NCBI GenBank assembly: GCA_002633005.1
Contig: NMRA01000333.1
Span: forward strand, 272,391 to 336,390
Direction: 5' to 3'
DNA from: Phoronis australis
Taxonomy: Eukaryota > Phoronida > Phoronidae
DNA length: 64,000 nt
Of the stretch, positions 12,601 through 24,032 are shown one piece after another; the stretch's first letter is position 1; each line of letters starts with the position of its first letter. The notes beneath the pieces are model-generated. The model searched no databases. It saw nothing but the letters and a program-made list of their open reading frames with translations, and was not told the DNA's origin. Both the position numbers and the translations under genes were made by a program.

Positions 12601-15600
12601 GAATAATTGATCATTAAATTTTAGAGCACAAGTATGTACCACCAAGACACAGGGCAAGCACACACCCTCAAATTTCATGCCTAATCTCTTGCGTCTGTAT
12701 TCTGGAGTAGCCAATAGGGGTCTCTGCAAGTTTATAGTTCTTCTAAAACTTTCTATACATTCTCCCACTTATTTTTTAAAATTCTGTCTCCATGACGATG
12801 GACTAAATGTATTAGTATTTTTTCTCTTCGTTTCCAAACTGAATATCAAGCAGGTTTTACATTACGTGCCTCACAAGAGCATGTTGTGATTTCCACAACA
12901 GTATACGAGAAGTCTAAAAAAGTTCTATTTCCCAAAAGCTTGTGCAGTTTTTAATATCATTTGCTTAAATAAATATTTGCTTCCAACATACACAAATGTT
13001 AAATAGATGTTTGAAGAATTATGACCCGTAGTCATGGAATCAATTACAAAAAATGTTTCTTAGCATCCATTAGCTTCCAACAACATATGTGATGCGTTCT
13101 TACAAAAGTTGTGCACTCACCTTGACAGCATACATCAGTGGGTTGTAGCAGTTATCAAGAAACTGAACACAAAAATCCTTTAGCAGAAGTCTGATACTCA
13201 ACGTTGACCTACGCGTGAATTCCTTCTCTGTGATTGGCTTGCGATTCTTAGGTTTCTTTTTCGGTCGTTTGTCATGATCGAAGGAGATGTTCTCGGAGTC
13301 GCCCAACGAGCGATGATATATGAGCTCCCTATTACTAATGGACTGGAAATTCTGCACGACGTAAGTACCGCCGAAACGAGAGTGCCTAGTGTTGTACTTC
13401 ATCATGTTGGCACGTTTCTCGGCGCGTTCCTTCTCACGCGCCATTCTCAACTCTCTGTAGAAACACAAACATTCAATATTTGACAGTTCATCCTTTCCTC
13501 ACATCACATGTTTAACAGATAACAAATAACGACACATTGCAGACCTACTTTAAAGACGAAGTCTTGAGTTAACATGATGTTTTAACTGTGACTGTAAGAC
13601 TCTGGTTTTCCATGTTCAGACAGATATGTTAATTGGCAAATATTCCCTTTTTCCCGTTTCGTAACTTAGCCAACTTCTCTTTACTATTTCAAAGTGATCA
13701 ATAAAAACTTAACCTTACTTTTTCTTCTGAATTAAGCCACAGCTCCGTTTCACCGATAAATTACTGCACACCGTGTTTATTTTTTCTCAAAACGGTAGCA
13801 GAAAATGAACAGTGAAAGAATGAGCAACTACTTAAACATGTCTGCTGCAAAACAATTGTCAATCCAATTTTGGCCAGAAAATGTACAATTTGATGTGTTT
13901 TGTTATCTATAAACCAAAAATATTACAAAAAACTTTCTGTTATTGAGATATGGAAATTCTATTTGAGATCTTTATTCCATGAAAGAAGAAAGCTGGGTCT
14001 ACTACACATAACATTTAACATATCACCAGTTACGATGAAAGGCGAACTGCACATGTAAAATATAAAATACTAAATTTTAAGAATTAGCGTACTGTTCATC
14101 TCTTTCTTTTTCCGTCATGGATCGTGATGAACCAGCGTGAGCAAGCTGCTCAGGTGTCTGAAAATAAAAAGTCATGTGAACATTCAATGATTCAAGTTAA
14201 AACCTACATTCATTTTGACTTATCAACATAAGCTCATTTTTAACATGTATCAATTCTCATCATTTTCATCTCAACAATTCTGTACACCGCACTTGTCTTT
14301 ATTAATTTAGATGCACCTGTAGCATTCTTCCAATAGTTTACTCACTGTACTGTAGATGGCGTTCGTTTTCTGTAGTTACTACATGACTGGATAAATCAGC
14401 AAGATTTTAACATCTGTTTTTCAACAGTATTTGTTAATATAACTTTGGAAGAGTTTGAAAGGACTTGGTGAAGATAAATAGGAGTCATTCTATGTACTAG
14501 TTATACCACATTGTGAGTTCCTGCTGAAGTGTTATTGATATTGGAATGTTCCAGCTGTGTGTGTGGCACAATGCACGATGTTACTTTGTTAAATTTTCTG
14601 TCACGTAGCCTTACAGTGGGCTCTCGGCTTCTTACGAATCATGCGTCATTACTTTTAATGCACCTGTACTTACAATATGAATTCAGCTCACCTGTTCCCA
14701 CAACATTTTAGAAATGCCTTATCATTATTGTGATGAATTCAGCTCACCTGTTCACGGAACATTCTAGAAGTGCCTTATCATTACTGTAATGAATTCAACT
14801 CACCTGTTCACGGAACATCAGTGAAATGATCTCTAATGTGTGAATAGCATACTGTCGTTCTTCATCAGAGCTTGCTATGAATAACAACAAGTCCTCCATC
14901 CCACTCACATGCATCGCCCTGAGATACAAGTCACATTTAATAAATGAATATGCCAAGACAGTAAATCGATAGTACAAAACTTTTTTAACATTCAAAACTG
15001 CATTGCATCGTGTTTGGGTAGCAAAGAACAAAATCAAATTACGAGTTCTTCTTTCATGAAATCATTCCTGTAACATTCCAAGTCATGATACGATTCTGTT
15101 TCAGCTACAAACTCAAGTCAAAGGTAATGTATACTGTTGTATCGCAAGTTTGACAAATTAAAACAAGGATTAATCTTGAACTAACATTTATTGTGTTTGT
15201 CAACAGATCGTTGTTCCGGAAGTGTTCCATATTCTATTCAAATATGACAACACTACACATACATGTGCTATTTTCAGTTTTGAAATTTTAGGGTTGCCCT
15301 ATCCCAATCAACTGTAAAGAGTTTTCTTGAGTCAATGATGGTATCAATGTTGATAGAAATACAATCCTATGATAGTAGAGAATACCATAAGACCAATCTG
15401 ATAAGGGTAAAAGACCAGGTTCTATCTTCATTCTAGCCTGCTTATCAGGATTAAATGCAGCTTTAACAGATTTTGTCAAAGTCCTTATGTTTCATAGACG
15501 TTATGGCAAAGCTAAGGAAAAAATTCAAAGTTGACACATAACACAACTTACCACAACACCTGGTCATGAACACTGGCATCATCATCTGTCCTCTGAAAAA

Positions 15601-18600
15601 TTAACCACAGAAATGTGAATATTGTGAAATATTAACCATTAGGTGATAAAATAGGCCTTATTCACGCAGTCGCCATTTTAACAGTGAGCCTCATTTCAGG
15701 TTCAAAAAACAATGCATTTGAGACATAAATGTAACAAGGCATGCAAAAAAATCACACTTTGTGTTGTGATTAAGCGCAAAATGCATTGATTTTAAAACCT
15801 AAAAAGAGGCTCACTTTTAAAATGGCGACTTGTGAATAAGATGTATAGTGCCAACAGGTGGTGCTCAAGTGACTGATAATACTCTTCCTGCCATGAACAA
15901 TTATGAAACATAATGTAAAACACAGGGTTATAATTCTGGAGGGATGACATAAACCCCACAATTTTAACCCAGGTCTGAAGTATTTGTGAAGGAAAAGACT
16001 TTTACATAAATTATTAAAATTAATAACTTCAAGGACTGTTCCAAAGTTTCAAAACTTGAAATGCTTACCGTAATAATTTGAGCACTTTTCATGTCTGCGT
16101 GACCCTTAAACCAGCAAACAACCTGTCAGAACTACTAAGTGCTGCTAGACCCGTCTATCAGCAAACACGTGAGAACTATAAGTCTAGACCTGCATACCAG
16201 CAGACAACACACAGGAACTCCAAGCCTACCTTTTCACTCGACAAGTTGGGTGCAACATGCAATACATTCCTGACGAGCACCAAGAGTCTTTCCAGGAGGA
16301 TTTTATCTTCTTCTTCTCTGTTTTCCCACTCCTGAACAAAAGGACAAATGACATTTGACTAGCTTATTACAAACAAATGTTTTGACTTGACAGGTGACTG
16401 TCCAATGCCTGGGCTACATTCCATAGTCTGCGAGACATTAGCTGCAGATGACTGTCCAATACCTGGGCTGCATTCCATAGCCTGAAGAACATTTGCTTGC
16501 ACAAGCACCGAAAATTCTTCAGTTATGGAAAACAAACAGAGAATTCAATCCAACAATGCAACAGTCCAACCTCGCCAGCCATGCACTTCAGTGGTCACTA
16601 TATTTATAGCACAGACTCCAGGGAATTCTAGTGAAACACTTGTTGTTTTTCACTTGCGTTATTTTGCGATGTCTTGCAAGATCTTGCTTTTCTCGCATAA
16701 AGCTAAGATAAAGGAATGCTCTCCTGTTCCCAGTATAATTGGTTCAGTTATTCCAACTTATCTTCTGATTCCAGGAGCTGATAACAACTTGTTAATTTAC
16801 ACAGGCAATTTTGGTGGTTAATAATTTATCAAAAAAGGATTTTCATGAATTCGTATGAACAGTATATGTTATAATTGGTTGATAAGAATTCATAATTAAA
16901 AGGTTCATATAAATTTTTTTCTTAAGTTTCTCATTAACCTTGTTAATTTAAACGACACCTTAACACTGAGCAATGATAAATGATCAAAAGGTTTCCACGA
17001 GAGACGATTAAAACTGATAATCATTCATCATCAGCCTGACATGAATTCTTATCCACCCAAACGAGGGGTGTCAAAAATGCTGGTGTCAAGTTATTACATT
17101 ACCAGCATCTGAAACAATGGTGCTTGGTTCAGTTTAGTTTCTGTTTAATAAAACAGCCATGAAAGGCAGCAAGGGCAGGTGTAGACAACATCATCTGCTT
17201 GCCGATGGATGACTCACCAGCTGTAACAAATCTCCCAGCTTCTTGGTGAGCACAGCAAACAGGGCCTCGTTGGCGAACGCTTCCTTATAAAGACCCAGAT
17301 GACTCTCTATTTCCATGTACTGTACGCGCGTAGTTTTGTCCTCCGGAACTTCATTACGGAAACATAGTCGAGCGGGCTGCGTCAGGTTGACAAGAAGCCT
17401 AAAGACGACAAGAAAAATGCAAACTGTATTGTCATGTTTTCTCAACAGATGGCATCTCGGCTTCATTGATCATATTGGAAAATCACAGTAGTTTGAAACA
17501 GGGAATTTTACATTTCTAATTTGCTACATAATGTTTACCACGACACATAGCACAAAAATGGCACTTGAGGTATGTTGTTGATGTGCTAACAGTGAAAGGC
17601 ATTCTGTTCGGTTAGGAACGTTGAATGCGCGACGCAGTGCGAGAACGTGGTCCAAGGATAATACTAGTCTGATGGAGGATAATATAGTTTTATTACATAC
17701 TCTTCTACTGATACTACTGAGTCTGTTACAATCCATGCGATCATACACTAATATAGTGACATACATGAATCATAACAGGATATACTGAACAAACATGTTC
17801 ACTACAATTCCTCATGTTGGGGGTGTATTACGTAGTACGTAATCTTACAGATGTGATAAGGTTTATACTCTTCACAAATAAGTGAATGTTGGGAAATTGT
17901 TTGGTTTTCATTTTACAAAGAAATACTGAAGACTGGAAGTATGACAAGATTTCCAAGACAATAATATGTCCAGACAGGGCTCATGACCAGCATCTTGGGC
18001 ATGTTCAACTATGTAAAACTTGAGATATCTTAGTTTGACGTTGCAGATTCTTGCGCCCCATTCAGTTTGTCCAGCCACACATGAATTGAAGCATAGAGAT
18101 CCAGGAACTAGAGACCACCAGAAAATAGCAATTAACTTTTTAATGTTCTCACCAGGTGTTTTTGGCGTGGTGGCTACCCGCATTCAAAGTTTGAGCTCCA
18201 CGCTCAAATGTCACCACGATATTCAAACTTTGAACCCTCGCTCAAATCTTGATTGTCCTACAAACCATTTTTAAGTGGCCCAACGCGCAAATGTTGAGTT
18301 GCCAGCCACAAATTTCAATCTGGTGCTGCCCTCTGCAGTCAGAATCTTACTAATTTTTGCAACTTGTTACCTATGTCAAAGTTATGTTATAATATATCCA
18401 ACACAGAGGTCTCCTATTCAGGGCTTAACTCAATCAGTTATTGATGGCGTTGCGACGTTACCACCAAGCTCAACTCCAGTCCCGGTAAGAGCACTCATTT
18501 CCAGTACAAATTTAAACAAAAACACCGTCACTTACTAACCTGATAACCGTGTCATACAAGGTCACATCATCGGGGTACGTAATGAGTAAAGGAATGAGGT

Positions 18601-19287
18601 CATTCTGTACAATCTGGGCGTGGCCGAGCTGTCTGCGAATGTCACATGTTTCATCTTCCCGTTTCAGAAAACGTAACAGATCTTTCACCGTTTCTACAAT
18701 GCAACAAAACCAACAATTTTTAAACTTAGAAGTTTCAAAATTTGTGTTTCAAAGTACAGTGTACAGATCATTGCAATAACAGTTACATTCTGATAAGCAA
18801 GATTACTGAGAAGTTTTCCTTCAATGCACATCACGAAAACTTTAACGTTAACATGGATGCTAGCAACAGGTCTAATGCTCAACTTGTACTCCAAGCTACG
18901 ACACTGAACTATTTCGAATTGTTCACAACTTCTCAAGGGGTCATTTCCAAATTTATATAATGTGACCGTAACTAGAGTGCTTAAAAAACAACAGGCACTG
19001 AATACGGAAAACTATCTGATAATGCTAATTAACACTTTGGATGTTCTGAGAAGTTTACTTTAGTCGATGTCTTGAATCCACATACATGTATCGTACGGTA
19101 TCCTTCCACCAGAGGCACCTGGTGGTCACAAAAGTCACTACGCACTGACCATGTCGTTTCAATAGTCCTTTGTGGACACTCACCCAAACAGTCCGGCTCC
19201 TTGACATAATTTTTTCCTTCCAAATATCCCAAAGCACTGCAGGTGGCCTGAAGCTCCACATGCATCACCATGGCGATGTCTCCCGAT
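614..19287 (-). CDS. TIMELESS: TIMELESS orthologue, exons 1-18 (C-terminus outside window)
   Basis: Replication-fork protection factor. In animals it pairs with TIPIN and CLASPIN at the replisome in the nucleus. Coding exons in transcript order: 19184-19271, 18540-18693, 17218-17398, 16230-16331, 15552-15592, 14804-14918, 14093-14157, 13121-13454, 12046-12158, 11525-11733, 10756-10834, 10196-10335, 9452-9698, 8708-8805, 5168-5206 (second copy 6196-6234), 3512-3581, 2015-2222, 614-759. All junctions are GT-AG and phases join without a stop, giving 809 codons plus 2 nt. Landmarks match vertebrate [17 protein letters not shown] near residue 12, [11 protein letters not shown] near 84, [14 protein letters not shown] near 268, DETYYLWA near 372, [12 protein letters not shown] near 429, [11 protein letters not shown] near 502, REVWPEG near 623, [11 protein letters not shown] near 715, [10 protein letters not shown] near 783. 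The N-terminal TIMELESS domain and the start of TIMELESS_C are covered. The start ATG (19269-19271) has a strong GCCATGG context. A pyrimidine-rich acceptor ends 16 bp upstream of it, implying a 5'-UTR intron. About 400 C-terminal residues, including the region that binds PARP1 in human, should lie left of base 614. Confidence 0.96.
2512..2880 (+). pseudogene. Degraded Penelope-like/GIY-YIG retroelement C-terminus
   Basis: Two overlapping reading frames, shifted relative to each other near 2660, together resemble the GIY-YIG endonuclease tail found on Penelope-like retroelement polyproteins. The first frame has [18 protein letters not shown], a decayed form of the usual YIGETGRSLxxRxKEH pattern. 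The second has [19 protein letters not shown] followed by [17 protein letters not shown], matching the HW...R...E and LNRDxGLxLP..W..L pattern. The frameshift and the lost GIY core make it a dead fragment lying antisense in a TIMELESS intron. Family assignment is from memory of the motif, not a search. Confidence 0.6.
4858..5884. repeat. Duplicated block 1, copy A (haplotype-like)
   Basis: This 1027-base block is nearly identical to 5886-6914, with a few percent substitutions and small indels. The two are joined by one N at 5885. It contains TIMELESS exon 15 copy A and the left part of a CAGGG-ended TIR element. A junction marked by exactly one N and allele-like differences suggest an assembly join of two haplotypes. 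Confidence 0.9.
5168..5206 (-). CDS. TIMELESS: TIMELESS acidic mini-exon 15, copy A
   Basis: This 39-nt exon encodes [12 protein letters not shown], placed where vertebrate TIMELESS has a long Glu-rich linker before the conserved EFNFLDYLKRFA-like segment. The donor GTAAAG is clear. The acceptor is inferred from phase: the upstream exon ends in phase 1 (A), so AG then GGAGC keeps the frame. The nearer CTCAG acceptor, 6 bp upstream, would read into TGA. The exit phase (G) joins the next exon (TTGAGCAG) as Val. A missed mini-exon or a different acceptor remains possible. Confidence 0.7.
5886..6914. repeat. Duplicated block 1, copy B (haplotype-like)
   Basis: Partner of 4858-5884, with the same order of landmarks: an AGCTCTTTCTTCATTGG start, exon 15, then the TIR element. 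Here the sequence continues past the duplicated part into the right half of the TIR element. Confidence 0.9.
6196..6234 (-). CDS. TIMELESS: TIMELESS acidic mini-exon 15, copy B
   Basis: Second copy of the 39-nt exon, inside the duplicated block joined by one N at 5885. It differs by Pro to Ala ([12 protein letters not shown]). It is in the same phase, so both could in principle be spliced in tandem. The single-N junction makes it more likely that these are two alleles of one exon. Confidence 0.6.
6510..7017. mobile_element. hAT-like non-autonomous TIR element
   Basis: The element begins CAGGGCTTGGAAT and ends ATTCCAAGCCTTG, an imperfect terminal inverted repeat of the CAGGG type common in hAT transposons. 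Flanks share ATTCTC, possibly a worn target-site duplication. The interior holds open frames on both strands without a transposase signature. A left-truncated second copy lies at 5480-5884 and ends at the N. The short element at 24033-24273 has similar ends. Confidence 0.55.
7109..8577. repeat. CTCF-motif higher-order repeat element, copy 1
   Basis: An array of diverged units of about 145 bp, each with one core of the type CCACTAGGTGGCGC or CCACTAGGGGGCAC. Cores begin near 7198, 7266, 7380, 7506, 7646, 7803, 7948, 8094, 8240 and 8384; the last five intervals are 144-146 bp. Three unit subtypes (followed by GCGCAAAATACC, GCACACCAGTAGTCAG or GCGCCACAGTAG) recur in order, giving a period of about 435 bp. 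The left end carries ACAAGAGCAACG. The right end carries a hairpin, CCACATATCAATATGTGG, followed by GCGCACAAAAATG. It lies in the TIMELESS intron between exons 14 and 15. Short open frames in it are by-products. Confidence 0.85.
10196..10335 (-). other. TIMELESS: Lysine-rich basic cluster in TIMELESS exon 12
   Basis: This exon encodes [13 protein letters not shown] followed by a run of 11 Lys in about 16 residues ([11 protein letters not shown]). The same position in human TIMELESS also holds a Lys/Arg cluster. It is a plausible bipartite nuclear localisation or DNA-contact segment; function is inferred. Confidence 0.6.
10626..10700. mobile_element. Foldback MITE, family member 1 (decayed)
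   Basis: The left arm GCATTTTTAGAACCAGTT and the right arm AATTGGTTCCCAAAGTG fold onto each other around CTCCACTGTGTAATGGGTATC. The same arm words (GAACCAG / CTGGTTC) occur in the elements at 20324-20438 and 28149-28230. Here the arms are more diverged. Confidence 0.5.
11018..11158. repeat. Microsatellite/minisatellite of ATCAGC/ATTAGT hexamers
   Basis: About 140 bp of alternating hexamers (ATCAGC, ATTAGC, then ATCAGT, ATTAGT) in a TIMELESS intron. All frames stay open because the unit contains no stop in those registers, so the apparent repetitive peptides (Asp-Thr or Leu-Ile runs) are artefacts. Confidence 0.95.
14679..14804 (-). repeat. 56-bp tandem repeat carrying a splice donor at TIMELESS exon 6
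   Basis: Two 56-bp units (14679-14734 and 14735-14790) precede a third partial unit that is the real exon-intron boundary. On the minus strand each unit reproduces the last 9-15 bases of exon 6 plus a GTGAG donor and GAATTC. Use of a downstream copy would read through GTG AGT TGA, a stop just after the normal boundary. Confidence 0.85.
16395..16500. repeat. 54-bp direct repeat, two copies
   Basis: TGACTGTCCAAT...CCTGGGCT.CATTCCATAG...CTG occurs at 16395 and again at 16449 with a few differences. It lies in the TIMELESS intron just beyond exon 4 on its 5' side. No function is seen. Confidence 0.8.
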
Positions 19288-19394
19288 CTGATGAAACAGG
19301 CAGAATGAAAAGTTACACGTTTAGCATTTGCTGCTAAGATCTATAAACCTGATATTCACCAAAAACATTTAAAACAATTCTTCACTTATTTAGC

Positions 19395-19650
19395 GCACAA
19401 CGTTATGGCGGCCGACAAGTGAAATTCTCTTATCAATGTTAAGTTCATCCACATATCAAAGTAAATATTAAGAACATTTTTGTCCATCATAAACATGGTT
19501 TACAGTGTGTAGATGATGCAAAACGACATCTTGCTCAAGTTTCAATAATTAGCTGAAAAGGTAATTACCAAAAAGTTCACCAACTGAAAATTGGAAAAAC
19601 ATCTAATATTTCAGTGATTATTTCTGTGGGGCTTAAGGGGAGACTTACCG
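19395..19650. repeat. Dispersed repeat, copy 1 (partner at 29755-29950)
   Basis: The block starting CGGCCGACAAGTGAAAT and ending near ATTATTTCTGTG is shared, with divergence, between this site, just upstream of the first TIMELESS coding exon, and 29755-29950 in an EPC intron. Shared words include TTCATCCACA/TTCTCCACA, AAGAACATTTT and CAG.GATTATTTCTGTG. The family is unclassified. Confidence 0.55.
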
Positions 19651-20323
19651 TAATTTCGATTCAGAGAGCTGCATATTCATACAAGTTTGCACTTTAGGCT
19701 TGTCAGTAGGCTACACAGTACGATGGAAACTTACTTTAATCTGATAGAACATTACCTCTAGTATTCACCTTATGAGTAAAACATGGAGTACTACAGACAA
19801 TATTATGCACAGGAATATAGAGGCACCGAAAGTCTGGGGAGTATTCAGTAGATCACTAGTTTTCCGCTCGAAAAGCAAGACTGCGAGATATCGTTATGTA
19901 CTTTCAACGGAAGCGCGACCATGAGCATATGAATAACTGCATGATGAACTTGACTCAGGCGAGGTCGCAATCTCGACACTAAATTACTCAGGGGTTGGCC
20001 AGTATGACTGCCTGTTGCTTGCCTTTCCATCACAGTCATTCATTATGACCCAGAACGTAGGTAAAGCAACAGGTAATCACGTGTCACACGGTGCAAAGAT
20101 TGCAAACCTCGCGAGTCTTCCTCAATATCTTTATCAACGGTGTCTGTTACCTGTAATGGTATACGAGTACGCAATATTACTTTCTTTATTTACATGATGC
20201 ATACTAGAATGTTCTAACAGATCGAAATAAGGTCCCATGCTTAGTACTGGCCCACTTACTTGTCTACATAGTCTAACAGTAACACTGCCACTCACTATGA
20301 CTCAGTCTCATTGGGCACTGCCG

Positions 20324-20438
20324 CTGGTCGGATATAGCGGCTCCTGATTTAGAGAATCAAACAAGTCACTGGATAACGGGCCCGTTACTTAGCGGATGAA
20401 ACTGGTTCTCTAAATCAGAGACCACTATATCTGACCAG
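20324..20438. mobile_element. Foldback MITE, family member 2
   Basis: A long near-perfect inverted repeat: CTGGTCGGATATAGCGG...GATTTAGAGAA against TTCTCTAAATC...CACTATATCTGACCAG, around a core with palindromic GGGCCC. There is no coding capacity. It is related to 10626-10700 and 28149-28230 by the GAACCAG/CTGGTTC arm words. Confidence 0.75.
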
Positions 20439-20601
20439 TGCAGATTCGCCACTGCCATAGACAACAAGCAGCCCCTCGGTTGCCCGGTTAGGCATTCACT
20501 TCAGTTCAGGGCGACGTAATTGCCTACCAGTACCACTCAGTACCACTGCCATTGAAAAAATCAACGTACACGCCACGAAATCGAAGGAATTCGACGAGCA
20601 T

Positions 20602-20955
20602 TTTCTCGAACGACTGTTTTATAAGTTTAAATTGTACTTTAAATGAACTACTAGGCAAATACTTACGATTATTAACAAAGATGTACAAGATTTTCAACTG
20701 AAAAATGAATGCAACCGGGAAAAACAAGTAAGCAAGACGAAAATGGCGCTAAAATATACACTGTTAACCTTTGACCTTCACTGGCCGCATCAACTAATAA
20801 GTGATTTTAATAAGGTCTTCAAACGGTACAATTAAGATGTTAAATAGATGGAAATATGTATTAAGAGAAAGAAATTTGAACGCGTGTACACTAAATATAG
20901 CGTATGGGGTCCTATATTGACATAATGTGATTACCAGATAGTGAATTATATTAAA
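20602..20955. repeat. Duplicated block 2, copy A (haplotype-like)
   Basis: This 354-base block is repeated almost exactly at 20957-21310 after a single N at 20956. No gene is inside. It has the same signature as the other N-joined duplications. Confidence 0.92.
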
Positions 20956-20956
20956 N

Positions 20957-21310
20957 TTTCTCGAACGACTGTTTTATAAGCTTAAATTGTACTTTAAGTG
21001 AACTGCTAGGCAAATACTTACGATTATTAACAAAGATGTACAAGATTTTCAACTGAAAAATGAATGCAACCGGGAAAAACAAGTAAGCAAGACGAAAATG
21101 GCGCTAAAATATACACTGTTAACCTTTGACCTTCACTGGCCGCATCAACTAATAAGTGATTTTAATAAGGTCTTCAAACGGTACAATTAAGATGTTAAAT
21201 AGATGGAAATATGTATTAAGAGAAAGAAATTTGAACGCGTGTACACTAAATATAGCGTATGGGGTCCTATATTGACATAATGTGATTACCAGATAGTGAA
21301 TTATATTAAA
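20957..21310. repeat. Duplicated block 2, copy B (haplotype-like)
   Basis: Partner of 20602-20955 and of identical length, with only a few substitutions. It ends 30 bp before the tRNA gene. Confidence 0.92.
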
Positions 21311-21340
21311 TACATAAAGAATGTCAAGTTTGTCCAATGA

Positions 21341-21412
21341 GCCTCTGTAGCTCAGTGGCAGAGCACTGGTCTCGTAAACCAGGGGTCACGAGTTCAAATC
21401 TCGTCAGGGGCT
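21341..21412 (+). tRNA. tRNA-Thr (anticodon CGT)
   Basis: The cloverleaf can be read directly. The acceptor stem GCCTCTG pairs with CAGGGGC (one G-T pair); D-arm GCTC/GAGC; anticodon stem CTGGT/ACCAG with loop CTCGTAA, giving anticodon CGT, which reads ACG (Thr); T-arm ACGAG-TTCAAAT-CTCGT. The discriminator is T and no CCA is encoded. There is no intron. A box (TAGCTCAGTGG) and B box (GAGTTCAAATC) are intact, so the gene looks functional. Confidence 0.96.
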
Positions 21413-24032
21413 ACATGAGTTTTACAAATTTTTATGATCAATAAATGACTTTTAAATTCATTTGGACCAGAATAAAATAGTACATTTTTAAAACCGTAGG
21501 CTAATTACATCATGGGATGAATCCATCTTGCCAATGGTCCACCATATGCGACTCGCGCTGGGACCGGTCTCTTCCGTCGATCGGAGGATCGGTGCGTTCA
21601 GAGTACCCAATCGATCCAGACGACAACGGATTGTAGAAGCATGATCATCATTTGTTTTACTTGTTTTTGGTTAATAGCCACCCAGGCTCAGTCTTATGTC
21701 CGATGTCACGACGCAAACGCCGATTATCACTGACAACGCTGAATTGAATACATTCAAGTTCACCGAACCACTCCGCCTAAAAACCGATAGCACTCTGACT
21801 GAGAGCGTTTTGCTCAAGACTTGATTGTTACGTAGGCCTACTTCTTCCTCGAATTAACATCGAGGGTTCCGTCACTAACTTTTCAGGAGGAATGCAATTT
21901 CAGAAGCCCAACCGTTAAAACTAAAATACCAGTTTCTTTCCTTGACATTTCAAGTTATTTCAGCCATGGAGATTGCATGCCCTGCGAAACTCAGTAGGCG
22001 TTACCTGTATTGTTTCCTACTAGCAATTCGCTTAGATTACACGTCCTGCGATGCTTGGCCTATCTTGCCAAGTAAATTCCACCCAACTTCCCAGTACAAT
22101 TTGTTTTTTGACACCTACACCCGTCCTACCAGAAATCGCGACTGTGGATCGAGCAGAACGGATGCATTTCTGCAACATATGCAAACTGGCATTGGATCAT
22201 CAGTCAGTCGACGAAGGTTTACATGATCAATTGAAGTATATAACCGTATCTAGGGCCTATTCAGTATTGAAACAAATCCAAACTATACTTGGATCACCTG
22301 ATCAGTGCGGCGGGCACGGGCCGGGGGCACGTAACCCGACAAAACTATAATGGCATTTGATCGACCTCATTAGTCCGGAGATATAATTTCTACTATTCGT
22401 ACGGCTGACTCGCCGTGAATTTGGTCCCTTTGAAATTTCGAGTCTACAACACTAAGCGTGAAAAGGGTATAAACGTGAAGTCGGTCCGATGTCCTTTTTT
22501 CTTTGCCGGTGGTACGGGTTAAAGCCTTCATTCCTTGAATCCGATTTTATTATTAGTTTAGATGTATTGGCTAACCAGCCATGATTGTCCTAGCAAAGTC
22601 TCAGCAAAAAGGGAAAACGTGAGTTTAATAACTCAAATGATAGGTGAAGTTGCCTTTTCGTGCCATATTGCGTCGCAGCACAAAGAACAAAAGGTCGATA
22701 GCAGTTGTCAGTATTGAATAGGGGTCTGAATCGATAGAATACAATTGTGTGGTGGTTTTGGTAGCTGCTGCTTGAATAAATTGGCGATTCTCGCTGTGAC
22801 TTACACAAAAGGTAGCAATAAGCCAAATGGTTCATTACATTAGGCAATTTATGAAACTTGGGTGGGCTCAGGCGCGAGTGTACAGATTTGCAGACGTTAC
22901 CATGCAGTTCAAGATAGGGTTTAAAGATATATTTGCATGCTCATACATGTAACTTATGCTAATGTATAGCAGGAATTATACAATAATGCTATTTTAACAT
23001 CATCTACGCTAAGTGCAGTTGTTTTCATCATGTTCATTGACAACTTGTAAACGTGAAAATAAAAAATTCTGCAAATAGGTGACACTTGCACTAATATTTT
23101 ATTACTTCACTTGGAGGCTCACATAACCCGCATCATGCAAAGTTATTAACGGACACCACGTCACGATACTTACCCTAGACACGGTTGAGTGATTTACGGC
23201 GGATGATTTTCATGAGATAAAACTCGTTCTTAAAAACACATTAATTTTGGCAATTTTCAACCTATTGGTTCACATCGTCGCTTATATTTCGTGTTTCTAA
23301 TGAGTGAGGACCCAGGAACACGCGTTCCAACGAGGTGCTAACATTGGGCTTTGCGACCAACCGTAAAACAAACGCCACATTTTAAATGTACCGAATGTCG
23401 CCATGCGTGTCCGATAGCATGAACTCTTTCACAATTGCAGGTCAAGGCGAAAGGATAAAGTTGACGACTGAAAACCACACATAACAAAAGCTACTTTGAA
23501 AAGAATGTGCACAACGAATGTATCCACTTGTTTTAAAAATGCCGCATTTTTAAAACAATTAGTAATTTCCCGTGACAATCGTGTCTAATGCTTTCCTCGA
23601 CAAGTGACCAACACTGACCTCTGAGATCCAAAGTGAGGACCCTTAACCGGCACATAAGCAAATTGTGAAAACGTTTACTTAAAAAATAATAATAGATTAG
23701 TAAATTAACTGAGCTGTTACTTAATCCTCACTACGCATATTAGATCTACTTGAATAATCTCATACTGCAGATTACGTATTATGAAGCACAGGCGCTCGAG
23801 TTTATCTGTGGCTCGATCATCATCGGGGCCACTCACTACTAAGAAAGCATATAATTATATGGTTATGAGTCATCGGGAAGTTCGAGCGCCTGTGTTATGA
23901 TGAAGGGCGTAATTTTGCGTAACCTTATTAGAAAGATAACGATTTTGGGAGCAATCGGCAGCATTCCCTTCTTTAAAATATAAAAACCACGCGAAATTAG
24001 CACCACCAGGTCCAAAATTCCATTCCAGTGAT
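21413..24032. other. Intergenic, no gene seen
   Basis: This stretch has no exon with conserved protein signal and consistent splice sites. Short open frames (for example 21942-22350 and 22590-22847) lack recognisable motifs and are treated as chance. Confidence 0.6.
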
